From: an uncultured bacterium
GTDB lineage: Bacteria > Verrucomicrobiota > Kiritimatiellia > CAIVKH01
NCBI GenBank assembly: GCA_903906425.1
Contig: CAIVKH010000115.1
Coordinates: 1 to 64,000, forward strand
Length of the DNA: 64,000 nt
Direction of reading: 5' to 3'
The position numbers were made by a program, and so were the translations under genes. The notes beneath the pieces are model-generated. The model had not been told where the DNA came from, searched no databases, and was given only the letters and a program-made list of their open reading frames with translations. Position 1 is the stretch's first letter. Each line of letters begins with the position of its first letter. Below are positions 36,041-44,374 of the stretch, one piece after another.

Positions 36041-36688
36041 ATGGACGACGTTGAACGTAGAATGAACCAGGCGAACCGCGAGAGCGACGTTGCCGAAAGC
36101 GACGAGAGCGTGATGGCCCGGCTTCAAAAGGGCGACGGCGATGCGCTGGAAATCCTGGTGCGCCGCCACGCGAACCGGCTGCTCGGCTTTCTGCTGCGGA
36201 TGACCCGCGACCGCGGTCGCGCCGAAGATTTGTTTCAGGAGACGTTTTTGCGCGTGCATACGAAGGTGGACACATTCAAGCCGGACCAACGCTTCAAGGC
36301 GTGGCTCTATGCGATCGCAGCCCACGCTGCGATTGACGCGCAGCGCCGCGACGCGCGCGCGCCGGACATGTTTTCCTTCGATGCAGAGAACGATGAAACG
36401 CCGTCGCTGGCGGAAATATTACCGGCAGACACGCCGCATCCGGCAGAGAAATTATCGGCGGATGAGCGAAAGGTCCGCGTCCGTGCGGCGGTGGAAAATC
36501 TGCCGCCGCGCCAGCGCGCGACGGTGGCGCTGGCCTATTTCGAGGACCTCAGCTATCCGGAAGTCGCCGCGGCGCTCGGCTGCACAGTCGGCACGGTGAA
36601 GACGCAGGTTTCGCGGGCGATGGCAACGCTGGCGCGAATTCTTCCGATGCCGGAACGCGGCGGCACGACGGCGGGAGGTGCGCGATGA
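36041..36688 (+). CDS. ECF-type RNA polymerase sigma factor
   Basis: Sigma-70 family protein of 215 residues. Region 2 is at MARLQKGDGDALEILVRRH... EDLFQETFLRVH (about 27-70), and region 4 at NLPPRQRATVALAYFEDLSY... TVGTVKTQVSRAMATL (about 152-200). No region 1 or 3 is present, as in ECF (RpoE-like) factors. It overlaps the following anti-sigma gene by four bases (ATGA), so the two are made together. The signal and regulon are unknown. Confidence 0.9.
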   Translation: MDDVERRMNQANRESDVAESDESVMARLQKGDGDALEILVRRHANRLLGFLLRMTRDRGRAEDLFQETFLRVHTKVDTFKPDQRFKAWLYAIAAHAAIDAQRRDARAPDMFSFDAENDETPSLAEILPADTPHPAEKLSADERKVRVRAAVENLPPRQRATVALAYFEDLSYPEVAAALGCTVGTVKTQVSRAMATLARILPMPERGGTTAGGAR

Positions 36689-37722
36689 AACAGCATCTCA
36701 CCGATCAGGAAATCATCGCCCACCTTTTCCATGTCGGCGAAAAAGAAGAGATCCAGGCAACGCTCGGGCACTTGAAAAAATGCGGAGCCTGCCGCAAGCG
36801 GAGCGATCTGCTGCGGGCGAAATTCAGCCAGCTCGATTCGCTGAAGGACGAAATCGTCGCGCCGGAAGAACTGATCGCGAAGACGCTGGGCCGGATTGGC
36901 GGCGGCAAACAGACCGCGCAAATTTCCATCGTGCCACCGCCGGAGGAGTTGCCCGATCCGGGTTTTCGGAACAGCACGCTGATCAACTGGCCGCGATTTT
37001 TCTGGATCGGCGCGATGGCGGCGGCGGCCGTCCTCGTCGTCGTGGCGCTGCCGCATTTGTCGCGCCGCGCAAAGCCGGCGGTTCTGGCGATGCAGCGCGC
37101 CGGGGACGAGGCGATGGATCGGCCCGATCTTCCTGTCGAAAAGCGGGAGGAATCCGACAAGCTGTTCGCGCGGCCGCGGAAAGCGGAAGCCGCGCCGGAG
37201 AGCAAGCAGCGCGCGCTGGCGTACGGCGGTTCCGCAGAAAGCCGGCAGGCGCTGACCTCGGACGCGCTGGCGAAAAGCGAAAAGCCGGCAATGCCTGCGT
37301 CGCCTGCGGCGGTGGCGGAACCGGAGCCTGTCCAGCTTGCGGCGGCGACCGCGGCGACCGCGCCGATGCCGACCGGCGCGTCTGCGGCGCCCGCGGCGAA
37401 AAGAGCCGCGGCAGCAACGTCAAAACCGCTGACCCTGGCCGCGGCCCCCGCGCCTGCGATGAGGGAAAAGAGCGATGCGGTATCGGTCGCCGACACGCAG
37501 ACGCTGCCGTTCTTCCTGCCGATGACGAGCGGAACGTGGACGCTGTCGCAGCATGTACGCGTCCGCGCGTGGGCGCGCGACGACGGCGTGCGGCTGGAGT
37601 TTTCGAACAGCAGCCTGCTGCCGCTGACGGTGGAGTTGCGCCAGTCGCGTTCGACGAACGTGCTGCGCCGGATTCCGCTGGAGTCGGGCGCGACGACGAA
37701 CTTCTTCCAGAAGACAAAGTGA
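36685..37722 (+). CDS. Membrane anti-sigma factor, zinc-finger type
   Basis: Protein of 345 residues predicted to hold the upstream ECF sigma factor inactive. The N-terminal HLKKCGACRKRSD (about 28-41) is the H-X3-C-X2-C motif of zinc-binding anti-sigma domains. One membrane segment (about 107-126, FFWIGAMAAAAVLVVVAL) is followed by a long Ala/Pro-rich periplasmic linker and a C-terminal beta domain (VRVRAWARDDGVRLEFSNSS). It may release the sigma factor on proteolysis or a redox change at the zinc site. Confidence 0.82.
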   Translation: MKQHLTDQEIIAHLFHVGEKEEIQATLGHLKKCGACRKRSDLLRAKFSQLDSLKDEIVAPEELIAKTLGRIGGGKQTAQISIVPPPEELPDPGFRNSTLINWPRFFWIGAMAAAAVLVVVALPHLSRRAKPAVLAMQRAGDEAMDRPDLPVEKREESDKLFARPRKAEAAPESKQRALAYGGSAESRQALTSDALAKSEKPAMPASPAAVAEPEPVQLAAATAATAPMPTGASAAPAAKRAAAATSKPLTLAAAPAPAMREKSDAVSVADTQTLPFFLPMTSGTWTLSQHVRVRAWARDDGVRLEFSNSSLLPLTVELRQSRSTNVLRRIPLESGATTNFFQKTK

Positions 37723-37744
37723 TCCGCCGCCGCCGTTGCGGAGT

Positions 37745-37855
37745 TTCCAATGATTGGAAGTTTCCGCGCCGCAGTTTTCCAATGGTTGGAAGTTTGGGGC
37801 CGGCAAATTTCCAATGGTTGGAAAGTTTCGTTCCGTAAATTTCCAATGATTGGAA
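37745..37855. repeat. TTCCAATNATTGGAA four-copy array, locus 12
   Basis: Copies at 37745-37759, 37777-37791, 37809-37823 and 37841-37855, each exactly 32 bases from the last. The outer two are perfect; the two inner ones share the same variant TTCCAATGGTTGGAA. They lie between convergent gene ends. Confidence 0.95.
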
Positions 37856-37928
37856 CTTTTACGATGGCACCGCGCTTCATGGCGCGCGAAGCGCGTAAAA
37901 GGATCCGGCGGCGGGGGAGATTTGCGAT

Positions 37929-38780
37929 TCAGCCTTTTCGGAGGGCGGTGCGGCGCGGGCTGAAGATCAGGGCGAGCAGGAAGAAGGCGGTGCTGACCAG
38001 GACGATCGCGGCGCCGCTGGCCATGTCGAAGTAGTAGGAAAGATAGAGGCCGGCGATGCCGGAGAAGGAGCCGAGGCACGCGGCGCAAAGCATCATCGGC
38101 TTGAGGCGGCGCACGAGGAGATAGGCGGTGGCCGGCGGCGTGACGAGCATCGCAAGCATCAGCGCGACGCCGACGGCTTGCATCGAGACGACGACGGCCA
38201 TCGCGATGAGAAGCAAAAGAAGATAGTGGAGCGCGGCGGCGGGCAGGCGCAATGTGGCGGCGAGAATGGGATCGAAGGAGACGACGAGAAGTTCTTTGTA
38301 GAGCAAAGCGACGGCGAGCAGGGCCAGGCCGCCGAATATTCCGATGAGCCAGATGTCGCGCGGGCCGACGGCGAGGACGTTGCCGAAGAGGATGTGCGTG
38401 AGGTCTGCGGCGTAGCCGCGCATCGTGGAGATGAGCGCGATGCCGAGCGCAAACATGCCGGCGAAAATGATGCCGATGGCGGTGTCTTCCTTGAGCTGCG
38501 TGCGGCGGCTGACCGCGCCGATGCCGATGGCAGTGGCCAGCGCGGTGCCGAGGCTCCACCAGAAAAGCGCGAAGGTCGCGGGGCCGTGGATCAGATAGCC
38601 GACGGCGACGCCGGGCAGAATCGAGTGCGAGAGCGCTTCGCCGAGGAAGGCCATGCCGCGCAAAACGACGTAGGTGCCGACGACGGCGCAGACCGCGCCG
38701 ACGAGAATCACGGCGATCATCGCGCGCTGCATGAAGACGGCGTGCAGCGGCTCGGCGAGCAGTTCAAACGGGTGCATCAT
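37929..38780 (-). CDS. Zn/Mn ABC transporter permease (ZnuB/MntB family)
   Basis: Inner-membrane permease of 283 residues with about eight hydrophobic segments (for example AMIAVILVGAVCAVVGTYVV, LLLLLIAMAVVVSMQAVGVA and LVSTAFFLLALIF). VLRGMAFLGEALSHSILPGVAVG is the conserved ABC-3 family motif facing the ATPase. It is the last gene of an operon with the Fur-family regulator, the solute-binding protein and the ATPase, and its start overlaps the ATPase gene by 17 bases. Confidence 0.9.
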   Translation of the reverse strand: MMHPFELLAEPLHAVFMQRAMIAVILVGAVCAVVGTYVVLRGMAFLGEALSHSILPGVAVGYLIHGPATFALFWWSLGTALATAIGIGAVSRRTQLKEDTAIGIIFAGMFALGIALISTMRGYAADLTHILFGNVLAVGPRDIWLIGIFGGLALLAVALLYKELLVVSFDPILAATLRLPAAALHYLLLLLIAMAVVVSMQAVGVALMLAMLVTPPATAYLLVRRLKPMMLCAACLGSFSGIAGLYLSYYFDMASGAAIVLVSTAFFLLALIFSPRRTALRKG

Positions 38781-39603
38781 GGTCGCCTCCTCCGCAGCAG
38801 GTGCTGTCGAGTATCATCTGTCCGGCGCTCGCGTGGACCGCGCCGCCGAAGGCCTCGATAATTTTTTCGGGCGTGAAAAGTTCCGCGGGCTTTCCGATGC
38901 CGACGAGTTTGTGATTGAGCAGCATCACGCGGTCGAAATGCTCCGCCGCGATGTTGAGATCGTGCGTCGCGACCATCACGGTCACGCGACGCCGGGCCAG
39001 TTCGGCGATGAGCGCGAGCAGGCCGCGCTGCGTGGTCATGTCGAGTCCGTTGAACGGCTCGTCCATCAGCATGAGCGCGGCCTCCTGCGCGAGCGCGCGG
39101 GCGATGAACATCCGCTGCTGCTGGCCGCCGGACAGTTCGTTGATGCGTCGGTTCGCAAGCTCGCCGATGCCGACGAGGTCGAGGCACTGCCGCACGAAGT
39201 CGTGATCTTTTCGCTTGGCGCGATGGAACAGGCCGATTTCGCGCGTACGGCCCATCATCACCACGTCATAGACCGTCAGCGGAAAACTCCAGTCAACGGC
39301 GCTGCGCTGGACTACATAGGCGATGCAGAAATGTCCGCGCGGACCGTGGCCGAAAATTTTCACGTCGCCGCAGACCGGTTCGAGCAGACCGGCGAGGACT
39401 TTGAAGAGCGTTGATTTGCCCGCGCCGTTCGGGCCGAGGACGGCGATTTTTTCGCCGCGCGCGAGCTGGAGCGTGATGTCTTCGAGCGCGGGATGGCCGT
39501 TGTATTTTGCGGTCACGCCGCGCAGATCAACGATTGGCGTGCCGGCTTCGTGCGTCACATGGCTGGCAAACAGCGGGCAGATGGATGAGTCGGGATCGGT
39601 CAT
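38764..39603 (-). CDS. Zn/Mn ABC transporter ATP-binding protein (ZnuC/MntA family)
   Basis: ATPase of 279 residues energising metal uptake. Walker A GPNGAGKST (about 57-65), Q-loop YVVQRSAVDW, signature LSGGQQQR, Walker B LMLMDEPFNGLD and switch THDLNI are present. An N-terminal extension of about 20 residues and a C-terminal Cys/His-rich end (TCCGGGDHD) are unusual; the latter might bind metal. Start overlaps the stop of the binding-protein gene (ATGA). Confidence 0.92.
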   Translation of the reverse strand: MTDPDSSICPLFASHVTHEAGTPIVDLRGVTAKYNGHPALEDITLQLARGEKIAVLGPNGAGKSTLFKVLAGLLEPVCGDVKIFGHGPRGHFCIAYVVQRSAVDWSFPLTVYDVVMMGRTREIGLFHRAKRKDHDFVRQCLDLVGIGELANRRINELSGGQQQRMFIARALAQEAALMLMDEPFNGLDMTTQRGLLALIAELARRRVTVMVATHDLNIAAEHFDRVMLLNHKLVGIGKPAELFTPEKIIEAFGGAVHASAGQMILDSTCCGGGDHDAPV

Positions 39604-40460
39604 TTCAATCCTTCCGCGATGCGCGTCGCCAGCGTGCGAAGATAGCCGGGCAGCGTTCCGGTTTCGGAGCCGGCCGCGCCGAGCGAGCAGCCCGGCAGCG
39701 TGATGAGTTTCGCGCCGGTGTCTTCGGCGACGCGGCGGGCCAGCACCGGAGTCGCCGGGCCGTCAACAAATACGGCGGGGACTTTTTCGCGACGGATGGT
39801 TTCTTCCAGCGCAGCCAGTTCGCGCGGCGACGGCTCGGCCAGCGTGCTGAAACCGGGCAGAACCGTGCCGACGATTTTGAAGCCGTAGCGGTGCGCGAAA
39901 TATTCCAGCGCGTCGTGGTCGGTGACGAGGACGCGGCGCGCGGCGGGGATCTTTTCGACCTGCTTACGAATCCACGAATCCGTTTCGACGAGCATTTTTC
40001 TGCAGGCAGCGGCGCATTCGTGGAAACCCGCGGCATCGGCGGGATCGAGCCGCACGAGCGTGGTTTCAATGTTGGTGGTCCAAGTCATCAGCGCAATCGG
40101 ATCCGACCAGACGTGCGGATCTTCGCTGCCGCCGGCCGTGCGCGCGGAAATGCCGCGCGACACTTCGATGATTTCGATGCCGCCGGTTTGCAGAGCTTTC
40201 AACGGGCCTTGAAGCGCGGTTTCGAGACCGAGCCCATTTTCGAAAATAATTGTTTCGCCGCCCAATTTCGCGATGTCCCGCGGCGTGGGTTCGAAGGCGT
40301 GCGGATCGGCGTCGCGCGGATAAATGACATCCACGTCAATCGCGTCGCCGCCGATGGCAGCGACGACTTCGCCGACAAATGTCGTGGACGCGGCGACGCG
40401 GAGTTTCGCGAAGCAGGGCCACGCGGCGAACAGCACGCATAGAAAAATTCGTGGGCTCAT
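39600..40460 (-). CDS. Metal ABC transporter solute-binding protein (ZnuA/PsaA cluster)
   Basis: Exported binding protein of 286 residues for zinc or manganese. After the signal peptide (to about 19) the ligand motifs are visible: DADPHAFEPTPRD (first His), EDPHVWSDP (second His), a likely Glu or His region near STLAEPSPREL, and an Asp in VFVDGPATP. The His-rich loop typical of many ZnuA proteins is absent, so specificity between Zn2+ and Mn2+ cannot be settled from sequence. ATG 40460 overlaps the stop of the Fur-family gene by four bases. Confidence 0.88.
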   Translation of the reverse strand: MSPRIFLCVLFAAWPCFAKLRVAASTTFVGEVVAAIGGDAIDVDVIYPRDADPHAFEPTPRDIAKLGGETIIFENGLGLETALQGPLKALQTGGIEIIEVSRGISARTAGGSEDPHVWSDPIALMTWTTNIETTLVRLDPADAAGFHECAAACRKMLVETDSWIRKQVEKIPAARRVLVTDHDALEYFAHRYGFKIVGTVLPGFSTLAEPSPRELAALEETIRREKVPAVFVDGPATPVLARRVAEDTGAKLITLPGCSLGAAGSETGTLPGYLRTLATRIAEGLK

Positions 40461-40879
40461 TTCCGTTTCCTGCATTTTGCGCAGACGCCGTAAACTTCGA
40501 GGAGCTGGCTGCGGATTTCGAAGTGGTTTCGCTTCGCGAGGCGCTTGATCGTTTCGGCAAGGCCGTCGCCGGCGAGTTCGGTGATTTTATCGCAGCGCGA
40601 GCAGACGAGATGATGGTGTCCGCCTTCGATCCGGGTGAAAACGGGACGGCCGCCGTGGAGGTAAATCGGCCGCATGATGCCGAGATCGGTGAGCAGTTCG
40701 AGCGTGCGATAGACGGTGGCGCGGCCGAGGCGCGGATGTGATTTTCTTGCGCGGCGGAAAATTTCCTCCGGGCTGAGGTGTTCATCCTTGCCGAAGACAC
40801 TCAGGACGGCGCGGCGCGGCGGCGTAAGTTTGAAGCCCGCGGCGCGGATGTGCGTTTCGAGTCTGGTTCCGGCTGCCAT
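40457..40879 (-). CDS. Fur-family metalloregulator (Zur/Fur-like)
   Basis: Metal-responsive repressor of 140 residues. The winged-helix region LTPPRRAVLSVFGKDEHLSPEEIF... GRATVYRTLELLTDLGI is typical Fur-family. HHHLVCSRC and the C-terminal CAKCRKRK form the structural Cys4 zinc site plus sensor histidines. As the first gene of the Zn/Mn uptake operon it most likely represses the operon when metal is sufficient, which favours Zur or Mur over iron-type Fur. ATG 40879 is used; a GTG lies one codon upstream. A perfect inverted repeat lies just upstream. Confidence 0.88.
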   Translation of the reverse strand: MAAGTRLETHIRAAGFKLTPPRRAVLSVFGKDEHLSPEEIFRRARKSHPRLGRATVYRTLELLTDLGIMRPIYLHGGRPVFTRIEGGHHHLVCSRCDKITELAGDGLAETIKRLAKRNHFEIRSQLLEVYGVCAKCRKRK

Positions 40880-40881
40880 CA

Positions 40882-40904
40882 CAATTGAGAAGCTGTCTCA
40901 ATTG
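40882..40904. promoter_or_regulatory. Probable Fur-family operator
   Basis: Perfect inverted repeat CAATTGAGA - AGCTG - TCTCAATTG, 23 bases, directly abutting the start of the Fur-family gene. The TGAGA-N5-TCTCA core resembles Fur-family boxes. Its position predicts autorepression of the regulator-transporter operon; binding is not shown. Confidence 0.7.
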
Positions 40905-40950
40905 GTTGCGGGAGTCAAGCGCGGCGGGGCACGCGAGCGGTGGCGGTGAT

Positions 40951-40997
40951 TTCCAATGATTGGAAATTTGCGCGATCGCTTTTTCCAATCATTGGAA
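40951..40997. repeat. TTCCAATNATTGGAA doublet, locus 13
   Basis: Perfect copies at 40951-40965 and 40983-40997, 32 bases apart. They lie upstream of the Fur-family gene and downstream of the lipoprotein gene. Confidence 0.95.
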
Positions 40998-41037
40998 GTT
41001 TGCGGGCGGTGTTTTTGGCCAGTCGCAGTGTTGCGAA

Positions 41038-42783
41038 TTAACGGGGCAAGGGGGCGGGCGGTTTGAGCCGGGCGAATACGCCGTCGGGGCCGAGGGCGAG
41101 CCAGGCGTCGAGGAGAACGAAGCAGTTGCCGGGTTTGGCGAGTTCGGTCGCGAGTTTTTCGGCGGAGATGCGGCGGAGGGCGGTGACTTCGCCGCGAAGT
41201 GAATTTGGAATCATGGCTTCGACTGCGGCGGTGGTGGCGAGTTCGTCGCCGGAAGCCCAGGCTTCGCGGGCCCGGGCAAAGGTGGCGGGGATGTTCGCGG
41301 CTAGAAGCTCGGCGGCGAGTTGGCGACCGGCGTCGCCATGCAGATGAGGCGCAATGGTGGCGATGTCTTTGGGGGTGAGAAGATATTCCGGGCTGGCAGG
41401 GATTTTGTCGCGAAAGAAATTGGGCAACGCGTCAAATGTGACATGTCGAAGGTCGGCGTCGTTTCCAAGATCGCTGAGAGCTCTGGCCCATGGGACGAGC
41501 TGCCCGATTCCGATGTCGCGGGCGTTGCGGATGAATTGCATCTCCGCGTCAAAGGGATCGTAGCTGAAAATTAGGCGCGATTTCGCTGCGGCTGCAAGGA
41601 GGCTGTCGTCGAAGAGGAACGTATCGGCGGGTTCGGCGGGGAGTGAAACAAGAATGGTGGCGATTCCGCCAGGCGTTTTGATTTGCTTGAGAAGCGGCGG
41701 ATGGACCGGTAGTGGCGGGCCAAGCAACGCGGATAATTTTTCTGGTTGAAGCGCCATCCGGGCTAGCGACGTGACAAAGATGGGATCACCTTCCCTCGAT
41801 TTGTCTGCAACGGGCCAGGAGCCGTCGGCACGGCGTCGACGGCCCAATTCTGCGACAAGATCCATTTCGATCCGGTCCCGAAATGAGCCGCCATGGCGAT
41901 AGAGTGCGACGCGAAGAAGTAAGGCGTCGAGAAACGGATGAAGCGCACGTTTGATCTGAATATCAGGGCGAAGCAATGCGTCGAGGCCACGTCTCGCAGC
42001 CAGCGTTGTGCCACATTCGGCAGTTTGCAGGCCAAGGATGGACGCGCCGGTTGATGACCAGCCCCCATAGGCGCGCCCAGTCATGCCGAATGCTCCTGTG
42101 TCTGAGTCTTGAAATGTGATGAGGGTTTCAGCGGCACGACACAATGCGGAGAGAATGCGTTCGTTCGTCACGCCGGCGCGCCACGCGGTGCGTAACGCGA
42201 ACATGGCAAGCGCGGTAGATTCGACGTCAGCGTGCTGAATTCTCCCCAGTGACTCGGCCCAGGCTCCATCAGGTTGTTGCGTCTGTAGCAGGGCATTTGC
42301 AGCGCGCGAAAGCGATCCGGTGTCGTGCGCAACAGCGAGCGCAAACATGGCGAAAGTTTGATCGAGTGCCGCCCCGTCATTCCCCGCTTTTCGCCACAGT
42401 CCATCTGGATGTTGCGATTTTTTCAACGATTCCAATATGACCCGCTGAGACCCGGCACGATTTGGTCCTGCGGCGAATTCGCCGGCGAGAAAGAATGCCG
42501 CGCCAACGCTCGTCGGCAGTTCCGTTGGCGAAACATTTGAGTCGGGGAAGGTTGGCGTTGCCTGATCATTGTCAGACAGCGCGGATATTGGAAGAATACT
42601 GCCTTGTTCGATGCCTTGGCGCAACGCCGAGAGGCGTTGGGAGGAAACAGCGGCTTGTGGGCTGGTGCAACCGCTACTAAATGCCACCGTTGTCAAAGCA
42701 GCTAGAATCAGACGGGGAACATATCGTGACACATCAAAATCGGTCCCGGCGAATTTTATTTCAAAAAAGTGAAAAATCCGCAT
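41038..42783 (-). CDS. Lipoprotein with prenyltransferase/squalene-cyclase-like repeats
   Basis: Predicted lipoprotein of up to 581 residues. A hydrophobic segment ends in AFSSGC (lipobox). With ATG at 42783 the n-region would be unusually long; a GTG at 42732 gives VSRYVPRLILAALTTVAFSSGC, a more normal lipoprotein leader. The body contains several QW-like alpha-barrel repeats: SQHPDGLWRKAGNDG... LDQTFAMFALA, QQPDGAWAES, SDTGAFGMTGRAYGGWSSTGASILGLQ and RRADGSWPVADK. Such repeats form alpha/alpha toroids in terpene cyclases and prenyltransferases, but the DXDD catalytic motif of squalene-hopene cyclase is not evident and export argues against cyclase activity. Role unknown. Confidence 0.62.
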   Translation of the reverse strand: MRIFHFFEIKFAGTDFDVSRYVPRLILAALTTVAFSSGCTSPQAAVSSQRLSALRQGIEQGSILPISALSDNDQATPTFPDSNVSPTELPTSVGAAFFLAGEFAAGPNRAGSQRVILESLKKSQHPDGLWRKAGNDGAALDQTFAMFALAVAHDTGSLSRAANALLQTQQPDGAWAESLGRIQHADVESTALAMFALRTAWRAGVTNERILSALCRAAETLITFQDSDTGAFGMTGRAYGGWSSTGASILGLQTAECGTTLAARRGLDALLRPDIQIKRALHPFLDALLLRVALYRHGGSFRDRIEMDLVAELGRRRRADGSWPVADKSREGDPIFVTSLARMALQPEKLSALLGPPLPVHPPLLKQIKTPGGIATILVSLPAEPADTFLFDDSLLAAAAKSRLIFSYDPFDAEMQFIRNARDIGIGQLVPWARALSDLGNDADLRHVTFDALPNFFRDKIPASPEYLLTPKDIATIAPHLHGDAGRQLAAELLAANIPATFARAREAWASGDELATTAAVEAMIPNSLRGEVTALRRISAEKLATELAKPGNCFVLLDAWLALGPDGVFARLKPPAPLPR

Positions 42784-42813
42784 AAGAAATTTCGGTTTCT
42801 TGGCAATATATAT

Positions 42814-43284
42814 TTAGAGCCTGTGCGCGATTGCGTGTGTAATCAGTGCAGTCAGAACACCAAGAATCAAACCGGCGAAAACCTCATGACGGCTGTGGCC
42901 GAGAAGTTCGGCAAGTTTTTCCCGTTTGGGGAGATGATGTTGCTTCATCAATTCATCGACAATCTGGTTCAAAACACGGGCTTGGAGTCCGGCAGCACGG
43001 CGGACGCCTTGGGCATCGAACATGACAACCAATGCAAAAATGGTGGAAACAGCAAAAAAGGGACTGCCCAATCCGTAAATGAGCCCCACGGATGCCGCAA
43101 GAGCGCTGACAAGAGCCGAGTGGGCGCTGGGCATCCCGCCGGTACTGACAAAAAAACTGAAGTCAATCTGGCGCGATCTGGCGTAGTTGACAGCAAATTT
43201 GATGGATTGAGCTGCGATCCAGCCTGCTGCGGCAGACCAGAGCGTCACATTAGACCAAAATGAATTGATTCGAACAATATCCAT
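42814..43284 (-). CDS. DUF212 / divergent PAP2 family membrane protein
   Basis: Membrane protein of 156 residues with several hydrophobic segments. STGGMPSAHSALVSALA carries the conserved PSAH motif of the divergent PAP2 (YuiD-like) family, related to acid phosphatases, and HSRHEVFAGLILGVL supplies the second H/E motif. Possibly a lipid phosphatase; function unproven. It shows a lower GC level by eye than the surrounding genes, as does the 246-base gap 43285-43530 downstream, where only two copies of AGGAAGATG and a shared CCGGCGCGA block stand out. Confidence 0.75.
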   Translation of the reverse strand: MDIVRINSFWSNVTLWSAAAGWIAAQSIKFAVNYARSRQIDFSFFVSTGGMPSAHSALVSALAASVGLIYGLGSPFFAVSTIFALVVMFDAQGVRRAAGLQARVLNQIVDELMKQHHLPKREKLAELLGHSRHEVFAGLILGVLTALITHAIAHRL

Positions 43285-43530
43285 GAAAAACGTGATAACT
43301 TAGGAAGATGACCGGCGCGAGTAAAAAGCGAAAAGAGCAAATCGGCACATAGAAGCAGTGTAGGAATAATCCGGCGCGAATAATTAAGGAAGATGTCTTT
43401 TAAAGGCAGATATTCATGAACATTGGGCTGGGCATATATGATAGACTGGGTAATGAAGGGTCAACGGGGAGGAAGATTTTTCCTCGCCATCCGGCAGATG
43501 TGAGTGCAGCAAAGATGAGGGGATCAAACA

Positions 43531-44247
43531 ATGAATGAGGGGGGAATGTTGACGCATGTGGCAGTAATCGACAGCGAACCGCTATTGCGCGCTGCGTGGG
43601 AAAAATTACTGCGGTCGTTTACTTCGTGTTGGGTCGCAGGTTCGTACTCGTCTTTCGACGATTTCTATATTCGCAACAATGGTTATCCGTTTGATGTTTT
43701 CTTGATGCACGTGGCCGATTCGTGGCCGATCAAATGGACCGCCCTCCGTAGCATCCGGTCGCACAAACCCGAGACGGACGTTGTCGTCATCCTTTCCACT
43801 GGCGCAATCCGCTACGCTTCCGCCGCCGTACAAAACGGTGCCCGGTCTGTCGTCTCAACTGCCGCGGATCCGCAGGAGCTTCAGGAAGCGATCTTGGCGG
43901 CGGCTTGCAACAAGTCATACTTCTGTCGGATGGCTGCAAGCGCAATTCGTGTCATGCAGGAGGAGGAAGAGAGAAGCGACAACCTCAACGAGCTCTCAAA
44001 CAGGGAATCCGACGTGCTTTCGCTGTCGGCCCGCGGCATGAGATTGAAGGAAATCGCGGAACATCTGGGCGTGAACGTCAAGAGCGCCCATTCCTACCGC
44101 GTTCGGGCCATGCAGAAACTGGGCCTGCAAAATACCGCGCAGATCATCCGTTACGTCGTTGAAAGAGAATTGCGAGAATCTCCCGAAAAAACACCTGCCG
44201 ATGAAACAGGCGAACTCGCCGGCATTACACCAGTGGAAGATGACTAG
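43531..44247 (+). CDS. LuxR-type regulator with receiver-like domain lacking the phosphoacceptor
   Basis: Regulator of 238 residues. The N-terminal receiver-like domain keeps an Asp near the start (VAVIDSEPLL) but has His60 where the phosphoacceptor Asp belongs (DVFLMHVADSW). The C-terminal LuxR HTH is intact (LSNRESDVLSLSARGMRLKEIAEHLGVNVKSAHSYRVRAMQKLGL). GAGGGG upstream supports ATG 43531; ATG 43546 is a second possibility. It is the second degenerate receiver in the window and cannot use normal phosphotransfer. No obvious target operon is adjacent. Confidence 0.82.
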   Translation: MNEGGMLTHVAVIDSEPLLRAAWEKLLRSFTSCWVAGSYSSFDDFYIRNNGYPFDVFLMHVADSWPIKWTALRSIRSHKPETDVVVILSTGAIRYASAAVQNGARSVVSTAADPQELQEAILAAACNKSYFCRMAASAIRVMQEEEERSDNLNELSNRESDVLSLSARGMRLKEIAEHLGVNVKSAHSYRVRAMQKLGLQNTAQIIRYVVERELRESPEKTPADETGELAGITPVEDD

Positions 44248-44269
44248 ACCATCGCCGGGCATTCGTCGC

Positions 44270-44323
44270 ATCCAATCATCGGAACTTTGCGCGCCGGACT
44301 TTTCCAATGATTGGAAAAGTCCG
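44270..44323. repeat. TTCCAATNATTGGAA doublet, locus 14, with extended 29-base palindrome
   Basis: A decayed copy at 44270-44284 (ATCCAATCATCGGAA) and a perfect copy at 44302-44316, 32 bases apart. The second copy is embedded in a larger perfect palindrome of 29 bases, 44295-44323, with arms CGGACTTTTCCAAT and ATTGGAAAAGTCCG. It sits between convergent gene ends and could double as a terminator. Confidence 0.92.
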
Positions 44324-44374
44324 TGATCAGGTCGCAAACACCTGAATTCAATTTTCGAGGAGTCCGCCAACAAT

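Noticed and set aside
41038-42783. Calling the repeat lipoprotein a squalene-hopene cyclase
   Set aside because: The QW-like repeats are present, but the catalytic DXDD motif is not evident and the protein carries a lipoprotein signal.
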